A stretch of DNA of 64,000 bases from Saprospiraceae bacterium (GCA_016710585.1 JADJVN010000024.1:7864-71863); one strand, 5' to 3'. Shown: positions 18,912 to 27,443, counted from the stretch's first letter. Notes: generated by a model from the letters alone, not told the origin. Program-made: numbers and translations.

Positions 18912-19538
18912 ATGAAAAACTTAATTAATATTCTATTTATTCTTTTCCCAGTTATAATATATTCACAAACAAAGGAAGATAATTTTAGTCAAAGAAGAAA
19001 TCCATATCCTTTAAAAACACCTGATTATTTGTGTTTTAAAAATAAATTCGATACCGTAACATTGTATAATGATTTCATAAGTGTAGGTTATGCCAATGCT
19101 TTGAAAGACAAAAGGAAAGTCAAGTTGTTTCCAATTGCAACTTCTCAAATTAGAGCGAATGAAGTTTATAATTCTTTATATGTATACATTTTATTTGGAG
19201 ATGGAGAAACAATGGGATCATTAGCTTTTATGAGGCCGTCGTTTGAAAAAGGTATATATGAGTTGAAAAATATTAACTTTATGGAAAATGGATATTACAG
19301 TATAATAACACAACATGGGTGTAGCGGAAGAGAAGTATATCGAATAACTGTGAAAGAATTTTCTAAATCATTTTTAAAAATTATCAGTTACAATGAAGAA
19401 ACAGGCGAATTAAAAGCAAGATTTAGAGTTCATTATCAAATGGATGAAGCAGAAAAAATCACTTATCCAGATTCTCCATCTAAAGTATTATTTGAGGATG
19501 GCGTGATTCATACATATGTTGAAAAAATCTATGAATAA
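18912..19538 (+). CDS. Hypothetical secreted protein, 208 aa
   Basis: Not recognised. A signal peptide (MKNLINILFILFPVIIYSQ) indicates export. The mature protein has mixed alpha/beta composition and no TM helix; one cysteine-containing stretch (ITQHGCSGREVY) stands out. The ATG is one base after the stop of the T9SS tail remnant. It lies between repeat copies B and C, mirroring the position of the lipoprotein between A and B. Function unknown. Confidence 0.6.
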   Translation: MKNLINILFILFPVIIYSQTKEDNFSQRRNPYPLKTPDYLCFKNKFDTVTLYNDFISVGYANALKDKRKVKLFPIATSQIRANEVYNSLYVYILFGDGETMGSLAFMRPSFEKGIYELKNINFMENGYYSIITQHGCSGREVYRITVKEFSKSFLKIISYNEETGELKARFRVHYQMDEAEKITYPDSPSKVLFEDGVIHTYVEKIYE

Positions 19539-19609
19539 TAGGAATCTTAAAATAGGCTAATATTTAACATAGAGAAGGAGAATACTATTTGACAACAATA
19601 TATTCATGT

Positions 19610-19701
19610 AGATAGCTGCCTTTGGATTAGAAAGTTCCAAGTAGAAAGTTTGAATAAATCTTTTTATCTCCATGTTGGGCAGAATTTAAAGGCAGCTATC
19701 T
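19610..19701. repeat. 92-base element with 14-bp perfect inverted ends
   Basis: AGATAGCTGCCTTT at 19610-19623 is the exact reverse complement of AAAGGCAGCTATCT at 19688-19701, with 64 bases between. The interior holds a smaller hairpin (TTGGA...TCCAA). It could be a miniature mobile element or a structured RNA. It is not followed by a T-run, so a simple terminator is unlikely. Confidence 0.6.
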
Positions 19702-19732
19702 CATTGATACAAAAAAATCTATATTTCTGCAG

Positions 19733-19957
19733 AGAACTTCACAGCATCCAACACACATTATCTCACTAAATATTTCTTACTACCTAAATAGAAGATCCAT
19801 CCTCCTATTTAATTTTGAATCCAATATATCGGACTATGCTTATCATCGATATTATTTGACTTATAATTATCGGTTTGGGAGATAGGGGTGAGTTGATTTC
19901 TCATATTATGAATTTATTTAATATAATTTTTGTTTTGGAATTTGTATTTTTAATTGG
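19733..19957 (+). pseudogene. Repeat copy C: most degraded barrel 3' end
   Basis: A third, shorter and more diverged copy: GAACTTCACAGCATCC to TATCGGTTTGGGAG, with a 2-base insertion (CACACATTATC) breaking the frame. The downstream flank drifts away from copies A and B after about 19925. No coding potential remains. Confidence 0.8.
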
Positions 19958-20001
19958 TAGATTTATATGATGGTGGATGATAAAATGGAACTAATATTCA
20001 G

Positions 20002-20029
20002 TTGCAAATAATAAAATTGAGTATATTTG
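20002..20029 (+). promoter_or_regulatory. Putative promoter of hicAB
   Basis: TTG at 20002-20004, 17 bases, then TATATTTG at 20022-20029. It ends only 3 bases before the likely GTG start of hicA, so either the message is leaderless or the real hicA start lies further in. Confidence 0.4.
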
Positions 20030-20032
20030 CAT

Positions 20033-20290
20033 GTGAGCAAATTACAGAAAATCTTAGATTGGATTATAAACAGTTCTGGCACAATAATTTATTCTGAATT
20101 ATCATATGTCTTATCTAGAGTTGGATACCAAGAAGTTAAAACTGGGAAAACAAGTGGTTCAAGGGTGGCTTTTTATAATCAGAGTAAGAAATTATTGATT
20201 AGGTTGCATAAACCTCATCCCAGCAATGAACTAAAGGATTACCAGATTAAACTTATTAAAGCTCATTTGGGACAAAATAATTTAATATGA
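20033..20290 (+). CDS. hicA: HicA family toxin
   Basis: About 85 aa, the usual size for HicA mRNA interferases. The pattern TSGSRVAFYN ... LHKPHPSNELKDYQ is the variant HicA signature (GSRVxF plus LHKPHPxNELK) in which the His lies in the second motif rather than in GSHH. The frame can start at TTG 20027 or GTG 20033; I prefer GTG. The stop overlaps the hicB start by 4 bases, as expected for a toxin-antitoxin operon. HicA cleaves mRNA when not bound by HicB. Confidence 0.8.
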   Translation: MSKLQKILDWIINSSGTIIYSELSYVLSRVGYQEVKTGKTSGSRVAFYNQSKKLLIRLHKPHPSNELKDYQIKLIKAHLGQNNLI

Positions 20291-20622
20291 TTGATAGATT
20301 AGTTTTTGAGGATGTTATTGGTTCTGTACATTTTTCATCTATTGATGAAACTTTTTTTGGAAAACTTGAAGGGGTTAATGATTTAATTACATTTGAAAAT
20401 TCTTCTGTAAAAGAATTAAAAAAATCATTCATAGAAGCGGTTAAAGACTATAAAGCATTATGCGAACAAACTGGAAAGAATGTTAATAAATCATTCAAAG
20501 GGTCATTCAATGTTAGAATAGATCCAAAACTTCATGAACTCGCATATATAAAAGCCACCAAAGAAGGAATAAGTTTGAATCAATTAGTTCAAGTGGCTTT
20601 GAAAAAACAGCTTGTGAAATAA
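20287..20622 (+). CDS. hicB: HicB family antitoxin
   Basis: 111 aa. The N-terminal half resembles the HicB partial RNase H fold (FEDVIGSVHFSSIDETFFGKL ... LKKSFIEAVKDYKALCE). The C-terminal half is a ribbon-helix-helix DNA-binding domain (GSFNVRIDPKLHELAYIKA ... SLNQLVQVAL). The antitoxin binds and blocks HicA and probably represses the operon. It starts with ATG overlapping the hicA stop. It is complete and in frame, so the pair looks functional although its surroundings are decayed. Confidence 0.85.
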   Translation: MIDRLVFEDVIGSVHFSSIDETFFGKLEGVNDLITFENSSVKELKKSFIEAVKDYKALCEQTGKNVNKSFKGSFNVRIDPKLHELAYIKATKEGISLNQLVQVALKKQLVK

Positions 20623-20765
20623 AAAAAATTAATAATTTCATTATACATGTTATCTTGATACCAACACTTTTATTTCTTAAGTTTATAGCAGATAATTATT
20701 GAACATTTGGAAGATCGTGGATTTCTAATTTAGTGCAATTCCCTTAAAACCCTTAAAATTAATTT

Positions 20766-21005
20766 TTGAAATATAGAATTTTAGATTGTGTATTGTACGG
20801 CCTTGATAGAAATTGGATTGAAAACCAAATTAGTTTAAAACATCAGTACGAAAGTATAAAAAATCTAAATAGACCAATTGGAATGGGAGGAGCCTTGAAA
20901 CTTGAAGATTTTAAATTAGAAGGAACACATCATAGAGCAATTGATGATGCCAAAAATATTTCGAAAATATTTTTGGCTAACATGGATAAATGGGTTATTG
21001 ACTAA
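20766..21005 (+). pseudogene. C-terminal remnant of a DnaQ-like 3'-5' exonuclease
   Basis: Only about 79 codons remain. The end LEGTHHRAIDDAKNISKIF matches the Exo III motif (H-x-A-x3-D) of DEDDh exonucleases related to KapD/ERI1. The N-terminal DxE and Exo II motifs are absent; upstream sequence (20700-20765) has stop codons in the matching frames. It is non-functional as it stands. Confidence 0.6.
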
Positions 21006-21360
21006 GACGTAAATTAATGTGATTTACGAGTTCTATTAATAAATTTGCGCGAATCACTTTCGATGTGATACAATTTGTAATATATGGGATATTTCTATTT
21101 GCCTTGAGTTGGATATTGCGAGTCAAGGAGAAAGCCCTGAAGAAGCAAAATAGGGTTGTATTTCGATTATGAAATTAGTCTAATAGTTAATGAATAAGAC
21201 CAAAGGGAAAGTAGGAATTCCAAATGGAATTAATAAGAAACAGAGCTTTAATTAGAAATTATCAAGAAGTCTATAAAATAGAGTTTGAAGAAAAGCTACA
21301 TACTCAAGAGTAACTTCGTGAACTCAATGGAGATGCACTTTTACAACATTACGCAAAAAT
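21006..21360. other. Gene-free stretch with possible coding fossils
   Basis: No open frame of useful length. Around 21240-21360 a plus-strand frame reads RNYQEVYKIEFEEKLHTQ, stop, LRELNGDALLQHYAKITRK, which looks like the broken tail of a small gene I cannot name. Confidence 0.4.
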
Positions 21361-21398
21361 AACAAGAAAGGCCACTCAGCATGAGTCTGAGCGGCCTT
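21361..21398 (-). terminator. Terminator of the prc gene
   Basis: Inverted repeat AAGGCC-A-CTCAG / CTGAG-C-GGCCTT with a 7-base loop (21368-21398). On the minus strand the stem is followed by TTTCTTGTTATTTTT. It lies 33 bases past the prc stop at 21431. Confidence 0.7.
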
Positions 21399-21430
21399 CA
21401 CATTTACTGATTTTGGAATCTGTATTTTGA

Positions 21431-23569
21431 TTAATATCTTTTGATGTCTTGAAGGATTTTTATGGATTCTGCTATTTGAAAATCTTTGCAAATTGTCTTT
21501 AGAAAATCTTCATTTCTTCCTACTCTGGATGAATCCATATTGATATATTCAGTGTCAGCTTTGAGATTACTAGCTTGTACACCTTTGATTGCATCAGTAC
21601 CTATTTTTTCAAAAGCCTTTGCCTCCTCATTTCTTTTTTCCATATAACTTTTATACTGATCATAGTTTAAAGGCACTTTGGATTGTTTTCGAAGGTCTTT
21701 CAATTTTGTAATGCTATTATTCAAATTAAGATATCTTTCATTTTTTGCAAATCGATCAGCAGCTTTATGTTTTATTTCATCAATATTAGCGATCACAAAT
21801 GCACTTTGATTGAAGTTTTGTTTACTGATTTCATCAAATGGCATAGGATGCTCATATTCTTTTTCTCCAAGATCATAACTTGAATACACATCTGGAATGA
21901 TCACATCTGGTTCTACTCCTTTAAGCTGAACTGACCCACCATTGATTCTGTAATATTTTTGTATCGTGATTTTTAATTCACCCAAGGGCTTCATCTCTAT
22001 TTTATTTCCACTTGCATCAGCGACGTCCAATGCATTAGTATTCACTGCACGATCGAGATTGATGAAGCGTTGAACTGTGCCTTTTCCAAAACTGTGTCCA
22101 CCTCCAACAATGACTGCGCGCTTGTAGTCTTGAAGACAAGCAGCAATGATTTCCGATGCACTTGCGCTATTATTATTGATTAAGATCACCATAGGGCCAT
22201 CAAATTGTACAGAGTGATCTGTGTCATTGTATGGGCTTACATTAGATCTGTTTTTTACTTGAACGATTGGGCCTTGCTCTATGAATAAGCCTGACATATC
22301 CACAACTTCTTGAAGCGATCCACCACCATTATTGCGCAGATCTAGGATGACAGATGTTGCACCTTCTGCCTTGAGCTTTTCCAATTCCTTTGCAATATCT
22401 TTTGCTGCGCTTGGTCCGCCAGGATTGTCAAAATCAGCATAAAATTTTGGAAGTTTTATATAGCCAATATTTGAAGCAACACTGTCATATTTCAACATTG
22501 ATGATCTTGCGAATCCTTCATCCATGATCACCTCATCTCTGATGATCGTGATATCCTTTACTGTGCCATTTGGCTTTTTGACTTTAAGTATTACAGTGGT
22601 TCCTTTTTTACCTCTGACGATTTTTACCACCTCATCTATTTTCATCCCTTTGATGTCGACTGGTTCTTGATCTTTTTGTTGGACACCAAGTAAGATATCA
22701 TTTGCTTCCAGTTCTTTTTGCTTCCAAGCAGGACCGCCAGGTACTATTGATGCGACCTTTGTATATTCTTTATCAGTCTGTAATCTAGCACCGATTCCTT
22801 CGAGTTTGCCAGACATATTGATGTTGAAATCTTCTTTGTCTTTTGGAGAAAAATAATCTGTATGTGGGTCGTATAAATGCGCCAAGGTATTTAAATACAT
22901 TTCAAAGCGATCAGATTTTTTAATTTCCTTTAATCGCTTAAACCATGATTCCATATTTTCTTTGACTTCCTTTCTGATTTCAGCAAAAATGGTATCCTCT
23001 GCTTTAGATTTCTTGTCTTTTTCTAATGATTTTTTTTCGTCATAATATCTAGATAGAAACTCATAATTGATTGATTTTTTCCATCGGGATTTTAATTCAT
23101 TTTCATCTGTAGCCCAAGCCATTTTTTCTTCTTCGCTCTCTATGCTGTCCACAACTTCAAAGTTAAATGGCATCTCAATATATTCATTAAAATACTTTTC
23201 AGCCCTGATCACAGTCGCGTCAAAAACACTTGAGTTCTGATCAAAGAAATTTAAACCTCCAGCTCTGAATTCATCGTCTATTTGAGTTTTGAATGAATTC
23301 AATCCACTGATATCCTGAGCTGTAAAAAACCTTTTGGAAGGGTCAAGATTGAGAAAATACTCATTGAAAGCTTTTTCTGAAAATTGATCATCTACCTTCA
23401 ATGGCGAATAGTGATAGGAAAGTAAAATGTCATGTATGCTTTTTAGAATGATTCCCTCCTTGGTCTTAGGCTCAGGTCCATTGATTCCATTTGCCGAAAA
23501 ACATGCAAAAAGCATAAACATTGGAAAAATTAATAACCATGATTTTTTACTATTCATTTTTTGTTCCAT
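21431..23569 (-). CDS. prc: Carboxy-terminal processing protease (Prc/Tsp, S41)
   Basis: 712 aa, the length of the Prc/Tsp type rather than the shorter CtpA type. Order: signal or anchor (SWLLIFPMFMLFACFSANG, possible lipobox FAC), Tsp N-terminal helical domain, PDZ (about 250-345; GIGARLQ ... VPGGPA), S41 core with Ser470 in SASASE and Lys496 in FGKGTVQ forming the Ser/Lys dyad, and the C-terminal DUF3340 region. These proteases trim or degrade envelope proteins from their C-termini in the periplasm. It is a single gene with its own terminator. Confidence 0.95.
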   Translation of the reverse strand: MEQKMNSKKSWLLIFPMFMLFACFSANGINGPEPKTKEGIILKSIHDILLSYHYSPLKVDDQFSEKAFNEYFLNLDPSKRFFTAQDISGLNSFKTQIDDEFRAGGLNFFDQNSSVFDATVIRAEKYFNEYIEMPFNFEVVDSIESEEEKMAWATDENELKSRWKKSINYEFLSRYYDEKKSLEKDKKSKAEDTIFAEIRKEVKENMESWFKRLKEIKKSDRFEMYLNTLAHLYDPHTDYFSPKDKEDFNINMSGKLEGIGARLQTDKEYTKVASIVPGGPAWKQKELEANDILLGVQQKDQEPVDIKGMKIDEVVKIVRGKKGTTVILKVKKPNGTVKDITIIRDEVIMDEGFARSSMLKYDSVASNIGYIKLPKFYADFDNPGGPSAAKDIAKELEKLKAEGATSVILDLRNNGGGSLQEVVDMSGLFIEQGPIVQVKNRSNVSPYNDTDHSVQFDGPMVILINNNSASASEIIAACLQDYKRAVIVGGGHSFGKGTVQRFINLDRAVNTNALDVADASGNKIEMKPLGELKITIQKYYRINGGSVQLKGVEPDVIIPDVYSSYDLGEKEYEHPMPFDEISKQNFNQSAFVIANIDEIKHKAADRFAKNERYLNLNNSITKLKDLRKQSKVPLNYDQYKSYMEKRNEEAKAFEKIGTDAIKGVQASNLKADTEYINMDSSRVGRNEDFLKTICKDFQIAESIKILQDIKRY

Positions 23570-23685
23570 TTATTATAAATAAGTAAGGTTCTAACAAATT
23601 AATTAGCTTGTTTCGTTTAAAAAAATCAGCTTTTACGAGATATTTAACACTTTTATCTAGACTCTGTGTTTTTTAAAAGATTACA

Positions 23686-23693
23686 CAAATATA
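23686..23693 (-). promoter_or_regulatory. Putative -7 box for prc
   Basis: The minus strand reads TATATTTG, a perfect TAnnTTTG, 117 bases upstream of the prc ATG. It is the only such box in the gap. Confidence 0.35.
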
Positions 23694-23763
23694 TGTCTTA
23701 AATTGAATATTTATAATTGTAAGAATACAAAGCAGTATTTTTCTACGACATTTTTCGTATGTT

Positions 23764-24348
23764 TTATGAAAGCCAGGTGCTTATTTCTTCCACCGATTTT
23801 CGTGTTCTGAGGTCTGGAGGAAGTTCATCCGCTGGTTTGGCTAAGAAGAAGAACCCAAGACATTCTGTTGCATTTTCTATTTTAAATTCACTGACAAAAT
23901 CGACAATTGCTGCAGGACTGCTCCAATACCCCACCAACCCCATTGCAGTCATAGAAAGCCAAATATTTTGGACAGCACAAGCGACAGCCGCCGTTTCTTC
24001 CCATTCAGGAATATGTGTTGCTGGACTGCGATTGATGCAGATGGCGATGACAGCTGAAGATTGAAGTGGTTTTTCACCTGCCTTCTTATATTTAATTTCT
24101 GAAAATGAATCAGCATCTGTCCCTTTTTTGTAGAACTCAGCTAAAAAATGAGAAAGTTTGACCAATGCATCACCTTTTAATATGACAAAACGCCAAGGCT
24201 GAGTCATTTTATGGTTCGGAGCCCAACTCGCAAGTTCTATGAGTTCAGTTAGAATTTCATCACTGATTTCTTCGTTTTTATAAAACTGAGGATAGATAGC
24301 CCGCCTAGATTTGATTATTTCTTTAAGAATTTGATATTTTGAATTCAT
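23764..24348 (-). CDS. Nitroreductase family oxidoreductase
   Basis: 194 aa FMN-dependent nitroreductase of the YdjA-like short type. Seen: N-terminal IIKSRRAIYPQFY (phosphate-binding Arg pair), LASWAPNHKMTQPWRF (the core SAPSxxNxQPWRF motif), AVQNIWLSMTAMGLVGYWS, and the C-terminal lobe ECLGFFFLAKP. It reduces nitro compounds or quinones with NAD(P)H; the substrate is unknown. It is divergent from the MntR-like gene, with 49 bases between starts, so the operator at 24373 could also affect it. The start is the ATG at 24348 (MNSKYQIL). Confidence 0.88.
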   Translation of the reverse strand: MNSKYQILKEIIKSRRAIYPQFYKNEEISDEILTELIELASWAPNHKMTQPWRFVILKGDALVKLSHFLAEFYKKGTDADSFSEIKYKKAGEKPLQSSAVIAICINRSPATHIPEWEETAAVACAVQNIWLSMTAMGLVGYWSSPAAIVDFVSEFKIENATECLGFFFLAKPADELPPDLRTRKSVEEISTWLS

Positions 24349-24351
24349 AAT

Positions 24352-24388
24352 TTTGTACTTCTTAATATTTTATTTAGATTTGTCTAAA
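24352..24388 (+). promoter_or_regulatory. Promoter with overlapping MntR/DtxR-type operator
   Basis: TTTG (24352-24355), a 19-base spacer and TAGATTTG (24375-24382) form a near-perfect Bacteroidota promoter. A perfect 6-bp inverted repeat, TTTAGA-TTTG-TCTAAA (24373-24388), covers the -7 box and the predicted start near 24388. A repressor bound here would block its own gene's transcription. Confidence 0.7.
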
Positions 24389-24397
24389 ATTTTAATT

Positions 24398-25066
24398 ATG
24401 TTTACTGAAACTGAGGAGAATTATTTAAAAGCCATCTACAAAATTGCTCAAAAACAAGGTGAAAGCTCTGTCAATACAAAGGCCATTGCTGATGAAATGG
24501 GAACAAGCTCCGCCTCAGTTACTGATATGATTAAGCGTCTATCCGAAAAAAAGTTGTTGCAATATGAGAAATATTATGGGGTAAGTTTGTCAAAGGATGG
24601 CCAAAAAGTCGCATTGAATCTCTTGCGCAAACATCGACTTTGGGAAGTTTTTCTGCATGATAGTTTGGGATTTAGCTGGGATGAGGTTCATGATGTTGCG
24701 GAACAGCTTGAACATGTGCAATCCGATTTATTAGTTGACAAGCTCGACCAATTTTTAGGATTCCCAAAATTTGATCCACATGGAGATCCAATTCCCAATG
24801 CAAATGGAAGCTTTACTTTTAGGAATCAAATGCCACTATCTCAAGTGCGCATAAAGAATTCCAAAGTCTACATCCTTGGCGTAAGGCAACATGATAGTTC
24901 TTTTTTAAAATATCTGAATGATCTTAAAATTAGGCCAGGACAAACTTTTGAAGTAATTCAGTTTATTGAATATGATAAATCTATAAAACTACTTTCTAAA
25001 GAAGGAGATCAAATCATGTTAAGTGAGAAAATAGCTGATGCGATATTTGTCAAATCAAATAATTAA
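24398..25066 (+). CDS. DtxR/MntR-type metal-dependent repressor
   Basis: About 222 aa from the ATG at 24398 (MFTETEENYLKAIYKIA); the longer frame from 24353 would run through the promoter and is rejected. Winged helix (about 1-65: NTKAIADEMGTSSASVTDMIKRL), dimerisation and metal-binding domain (KHRLWEVFLHDSLGFSWDEVH ... EQLEHV, His/Glu ligands), then an FeoA/SH3-like C-terminal domain (about 150-220). It would sense Mn or Fe and repress uptake genes. Four bases before the ABC binding-protein start, so probably co-transcribed with it. Confidence 0.9.
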   Translation: MFTETEENYLKAIYKIAQKQGESSVNTKAIADEMGTSSASVTDMIKRLSEKKLLQYEKYYGVSLSKDGQKVALNLLRKHRLWEVFLHDSLGFSWDEVHDVAEQLEHVQSDLLVDKLDQFLGFPKFDPHGDPIPNANGSFTFRNQMPLSQVRIKNSKVYILGVRQHDSSFLKYLNDLKIRPGQTFEVIQFIEYDKSIKLLSKEGDQIMLSEKIADAIFVKSNN

Positions 25067-25069
25067 GAA

Positions 25070-26059
25070 ATGTTTAAATATTTATTTTTAAGTTTCATTT
25101 TATTATTTGAAATGTCTTTTGCCCAAACTGAAAAATTAAAGGTGTTGGCGACCACCTCTATGTGGGCAGATATGGCTAGAGTGATTGGTAGTGATTTTGT
25201 AGATGTAGAGACCATTGTACCAATAGGTAGTGACCCCCATTTGTATGAGCCGATTCCTTCAGATGTTCAAAAAATTATTAAAGCTGATGTGATATTGGTT
25301 AATGGTCTCACTTTTGAGAATTGGTTGGTGAAATTGATTACCAATGTCAGCGAAAAAAATAAATCCATTTTACTTACAAAGAATGTTACTCCAATCTCAA
25401 GCATAGATCACCAAGGTGCGACAGACCCTCATGCTTGGATGGATGTGGAGAATGGAATTTTATATAGTACTGAAATTTATAAGGCGCTTGTCAGATTGGA
25501 TCCAATGCATGAAAGAGAATATGAGTTTAATTTTAAAACTTACAAGAAACAATTGGAAGAACTGCATCAATATATTATTTCTAGCATTGCAAAAATCCCC
25601 ATTGAAAAAAGAATATTAATTACCTCTCATGATGCATTTCAATATTATGGAAAAAAATATGGACTGAATTTATATTCTTTATTGGGGATTTCTACAGATG
25701 CCGATGTACAATCAAATGATTTAATAGAAATCAATAGAATCATCAAGGAGAAAAAAGTTCCAGCCGTTTTTGTAGAGAGCACTATTAATCCCAAAATAAT
25801 GCAAGGCATTCAATCAGAGAATAAAATTAAAATTGGAGGAAAATTGTTTGCAGATTCACTAGGAGATGAGCATTCTGAGGGAAGCACATATATCAACATG
25901 ATCAAGCACAATACTGATGTCATCGTATCTGCACTGTCAACAGATGAATTATTTAATTCAGATTCAAATAATGCTACAAATTCAAAATGGATCATCCCAT
26001 TTTTGATTGTATTTTATATTGTATCAATTATTTCACTTATTCTTATCAATAAAAAATAA
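25070..26059 (+). CDS. Metal ABC transporter substrate-binding protein (ZnuA/TroA class)
   Basis: 329 aa cluster A-I binding protein for Zn or Mn. Signal peptide (FLSFILLFEMSFAQ), first metal His in DPHLYEP (H57), second in DPHAWMD (H121), then SHDAFQYYGKKYGL, VFVEST and FADSLGDEHSEG giving the remaining acidic ligands. Unusual: it ends with a TM helix (WIIPFLIVFYIVSIISLILI) plus NKK, so it is anchored at its C-terminus rather than being a lipoprotein. There is no His-rich loop, which weakly favours Mn over Zn. It is coupled to the repressor upstream and the ATPase downstream. Confidence 0.9.
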   Translation: MFKYLFLSFILLFEMSFAQTEKLKVLATTSMWADMARVIGSDFVDVETIVPIGSDPHLYEPIPSDVQKIIKADVILVNGLTFENWLVKLITNVSEKNKSILLTKNVTPISSIDHQGATDPHAWMDVENGILYSTEIYKALVRLDPMHEREYEFNFKTYKKQLEELHQYIISSIAKIPIEKRILITSHDAFQYYGKKYGLNLYSLLGISTDADVQSNDLIEINRIIKEKKVPAVFVESTINPKIMQGIQSENKIKIGGKLFADSLGDEHSEGSTYINMIKHNTDVIVSALSTDELFNSDSNNATNSKWIIPFLIVFYIVSIISLILINKK

Positions 26060-26061
26060 AA

Positions 26062-26796
26062 ATGAATACTACCATTCAGATCAATGGAATCTCTGTGGCA
26101 TATGGTCATAAAAGAGTCTTGTCAAATATTTATCTCAATATAGAGTCTGGATTTATTCATGGCTTAATTGGTCCAAATGGAGCAGGCAAGTCCAGTCTTT
26201 TTAAATGCATTCTAGGTCAAGTAAAACCAAGCGCAGGAGAAATTTTTATTTATGGTGAAGCAGCAGGTAAAAGTTTAAAGAAAATAGCATATGTGCCTCA
26301 GAAAGATGAAATAGATTGGCAGTTTCCCACTACGGTGTTGGATGTAGTCATGATGGGTCGTTATCCCTATAAAAAATGGTATGAATTCATCAACGATACT
26401 GATAGAGCATTTGGATTGAAAGCGATAGAGCAAATAGGAATGACAGAGTTCGTCGATAGGCAAATCGGGGAGCTTTCTGGGGGACAACAACAGCGCGTAT
26501 TTATTGCCAGAGCCCTATGTCAAGATTCTGATATTTTCTTAATGGATGAACCATTCGTCGGTGTAGATGCAAAGACAGAGAAAATTATTATTTCAATATT
26601 AAAAGACTTAGCGTCGAAAGGTAAAACCATATTAGTTGTCCATCATGATCTCGAAAGTGTCCAAGCCTATTTTGATCGCGTTATTTTGATCAATCAAAAG
26701 TTGATTGCTTATGGTGACACGTCAATTGTCTTTACCAAAGAAAATATAACAAAGGCTTTTGCTAGTCAATCTCATTTACTTCAGCAACAATTTTAA
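26062..26796 (+). CDS. Metal ABC transporter ATPase
   Basis: 244 aa. Walker A GPNGAGKSS, Q-loop VPQKDEIDWQFP, signature LSGGQQQR, Walker B IFLMDEP and H-loop VVHHD. The IDWxFP sequence after the Q-loop is typical of Mn/Zn/Fe chelate (ZnuC/MntB/SitB) ATPases. It starts 2 bases after the binding protein. The membrane permease expected next is missing; a DUF2064 gene follows instead. The ATPase may work with a permease encoded elsewhere. Confidence 0.92.
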   Translation: MNTTIQINGISVAYGHKRVLSNIYLNIESGFIHGLIGPNGAGKSSLFKCILGQVKPSAGEIFIYGEAAGKSLKKIAYVPQKDEIDWQFPTTVLDVVMMGRYPYKKWYEFINDTDRAFGLKAIEQIGMTEFVDRQIGELSGGQQQRVFIARALCQDSDIFLMDEPFVGVDAKTEKIIISILKDLASKGKTILVVHHDLESVQAYFDRVILINQKLIAYGDTSIVFTKENITKAFASQSHLLQQQF

Positions 26797-26798
26797 TA

Positions 26799-27398
26799 AT
26801 GAAAGCTGCATTGATTTTATTTGTGAGAAATGCTGTCTTAGGAAAAGTAAAGACGAGGATAGCAAATAGTGTTGGTGATCAAGAAGCTTTAGCTATTTAT
26901 AAAAAATTATTGGCGTTTACTTTGAATGTCGCGCTTCCAGTTGAGGCTGATAAATTTGTTTTTTATAGTGATTATATTGAAGAGTTTGATCATGTTCCTG
27001 CGCATTACATGAAAGAAAAACAAGAAGGAGAGGACTTAGGTATTAGGATGCTAAATGCGTTTAAAAAAACAAACTTGACTTATGATAAAATTATCTTGAT
27101 TGGAAGTGATTGTCCATATATTTCTGCACCCGTTTTAGAAGAAGCATTTAAAGCGCTTGATGATAATGAAGTAGTCTTGGGTCCAGCAGAAGACGGCGGT
27201 TATTATTTGATAGGAATGAGACGAATTGTTGAAGAAATATTTATTGGATTGCCTTGGAGCCAATCAAATTTATTAGATGAAACAGTGAAAATACTTACAG
27301 CCTTGAAAATAGAATATAGTTTATTAAAGCCATTGGCGGACATTGATACCATTGAGGATTGGCAGCGGTTTCAAATTCTAAAAGGGACTTTTAAATAA
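26799..27398 (+). CDS. DUF2064 / TIGR04282 glycosyltransferase-like protein
   Basis: 199 aa. It has the GT-A-like pattern of this family: NAVLGKVKTRIA (nucleotide loop), IGSDCPYI (metal-binding D-x-D equivalent), GPAEDGGYYLIG and a late WSQSNLLDET. TIGR04282 members are linked to arsenosugar biosynthesis, but the reaction is not firmly known. It starts 2 bases after the ATPase and looks part of the metal operon. A TIGR04283 partner lies 19 kb away at 45687. Confidence 0.82.
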   Translation: MKAALILFVRNAVLGKVKTRIANSVGDQEALAIYKKLLAFTLNVALPVEADKFVFYSDYIEEFDHVPAHYMKEKQEGEDLGIRMLNAFKKTNLTYDKIILIGSDCPYISAPVLEEAFKALDDNEVVLGPAEDGGYYLIGMRRIVEEIFIGLPWSQSNLLDETVKILTALKIEYSLLKPLADIDTIEDWQRFQILKGTFK

Positions 27399-27443
27399 GT
27401 AGAGAAACAACAAATAACATGAATTTCTGTTTTACAGCTTGGT

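Noticed and set aside
23759..24064. Plus-strand 101-aa frame over the nitroreductase
   Set aside because: Antisense shadow of a well-conserved nitroreductase; no family match.
24353..24397. Longer start for the MntR-like gene (MYFLIFYLDLSKILI...)
   Set aside because: It would translate the promoter and operator; the ATG at 24398 begins the conserved winged-helix domain.
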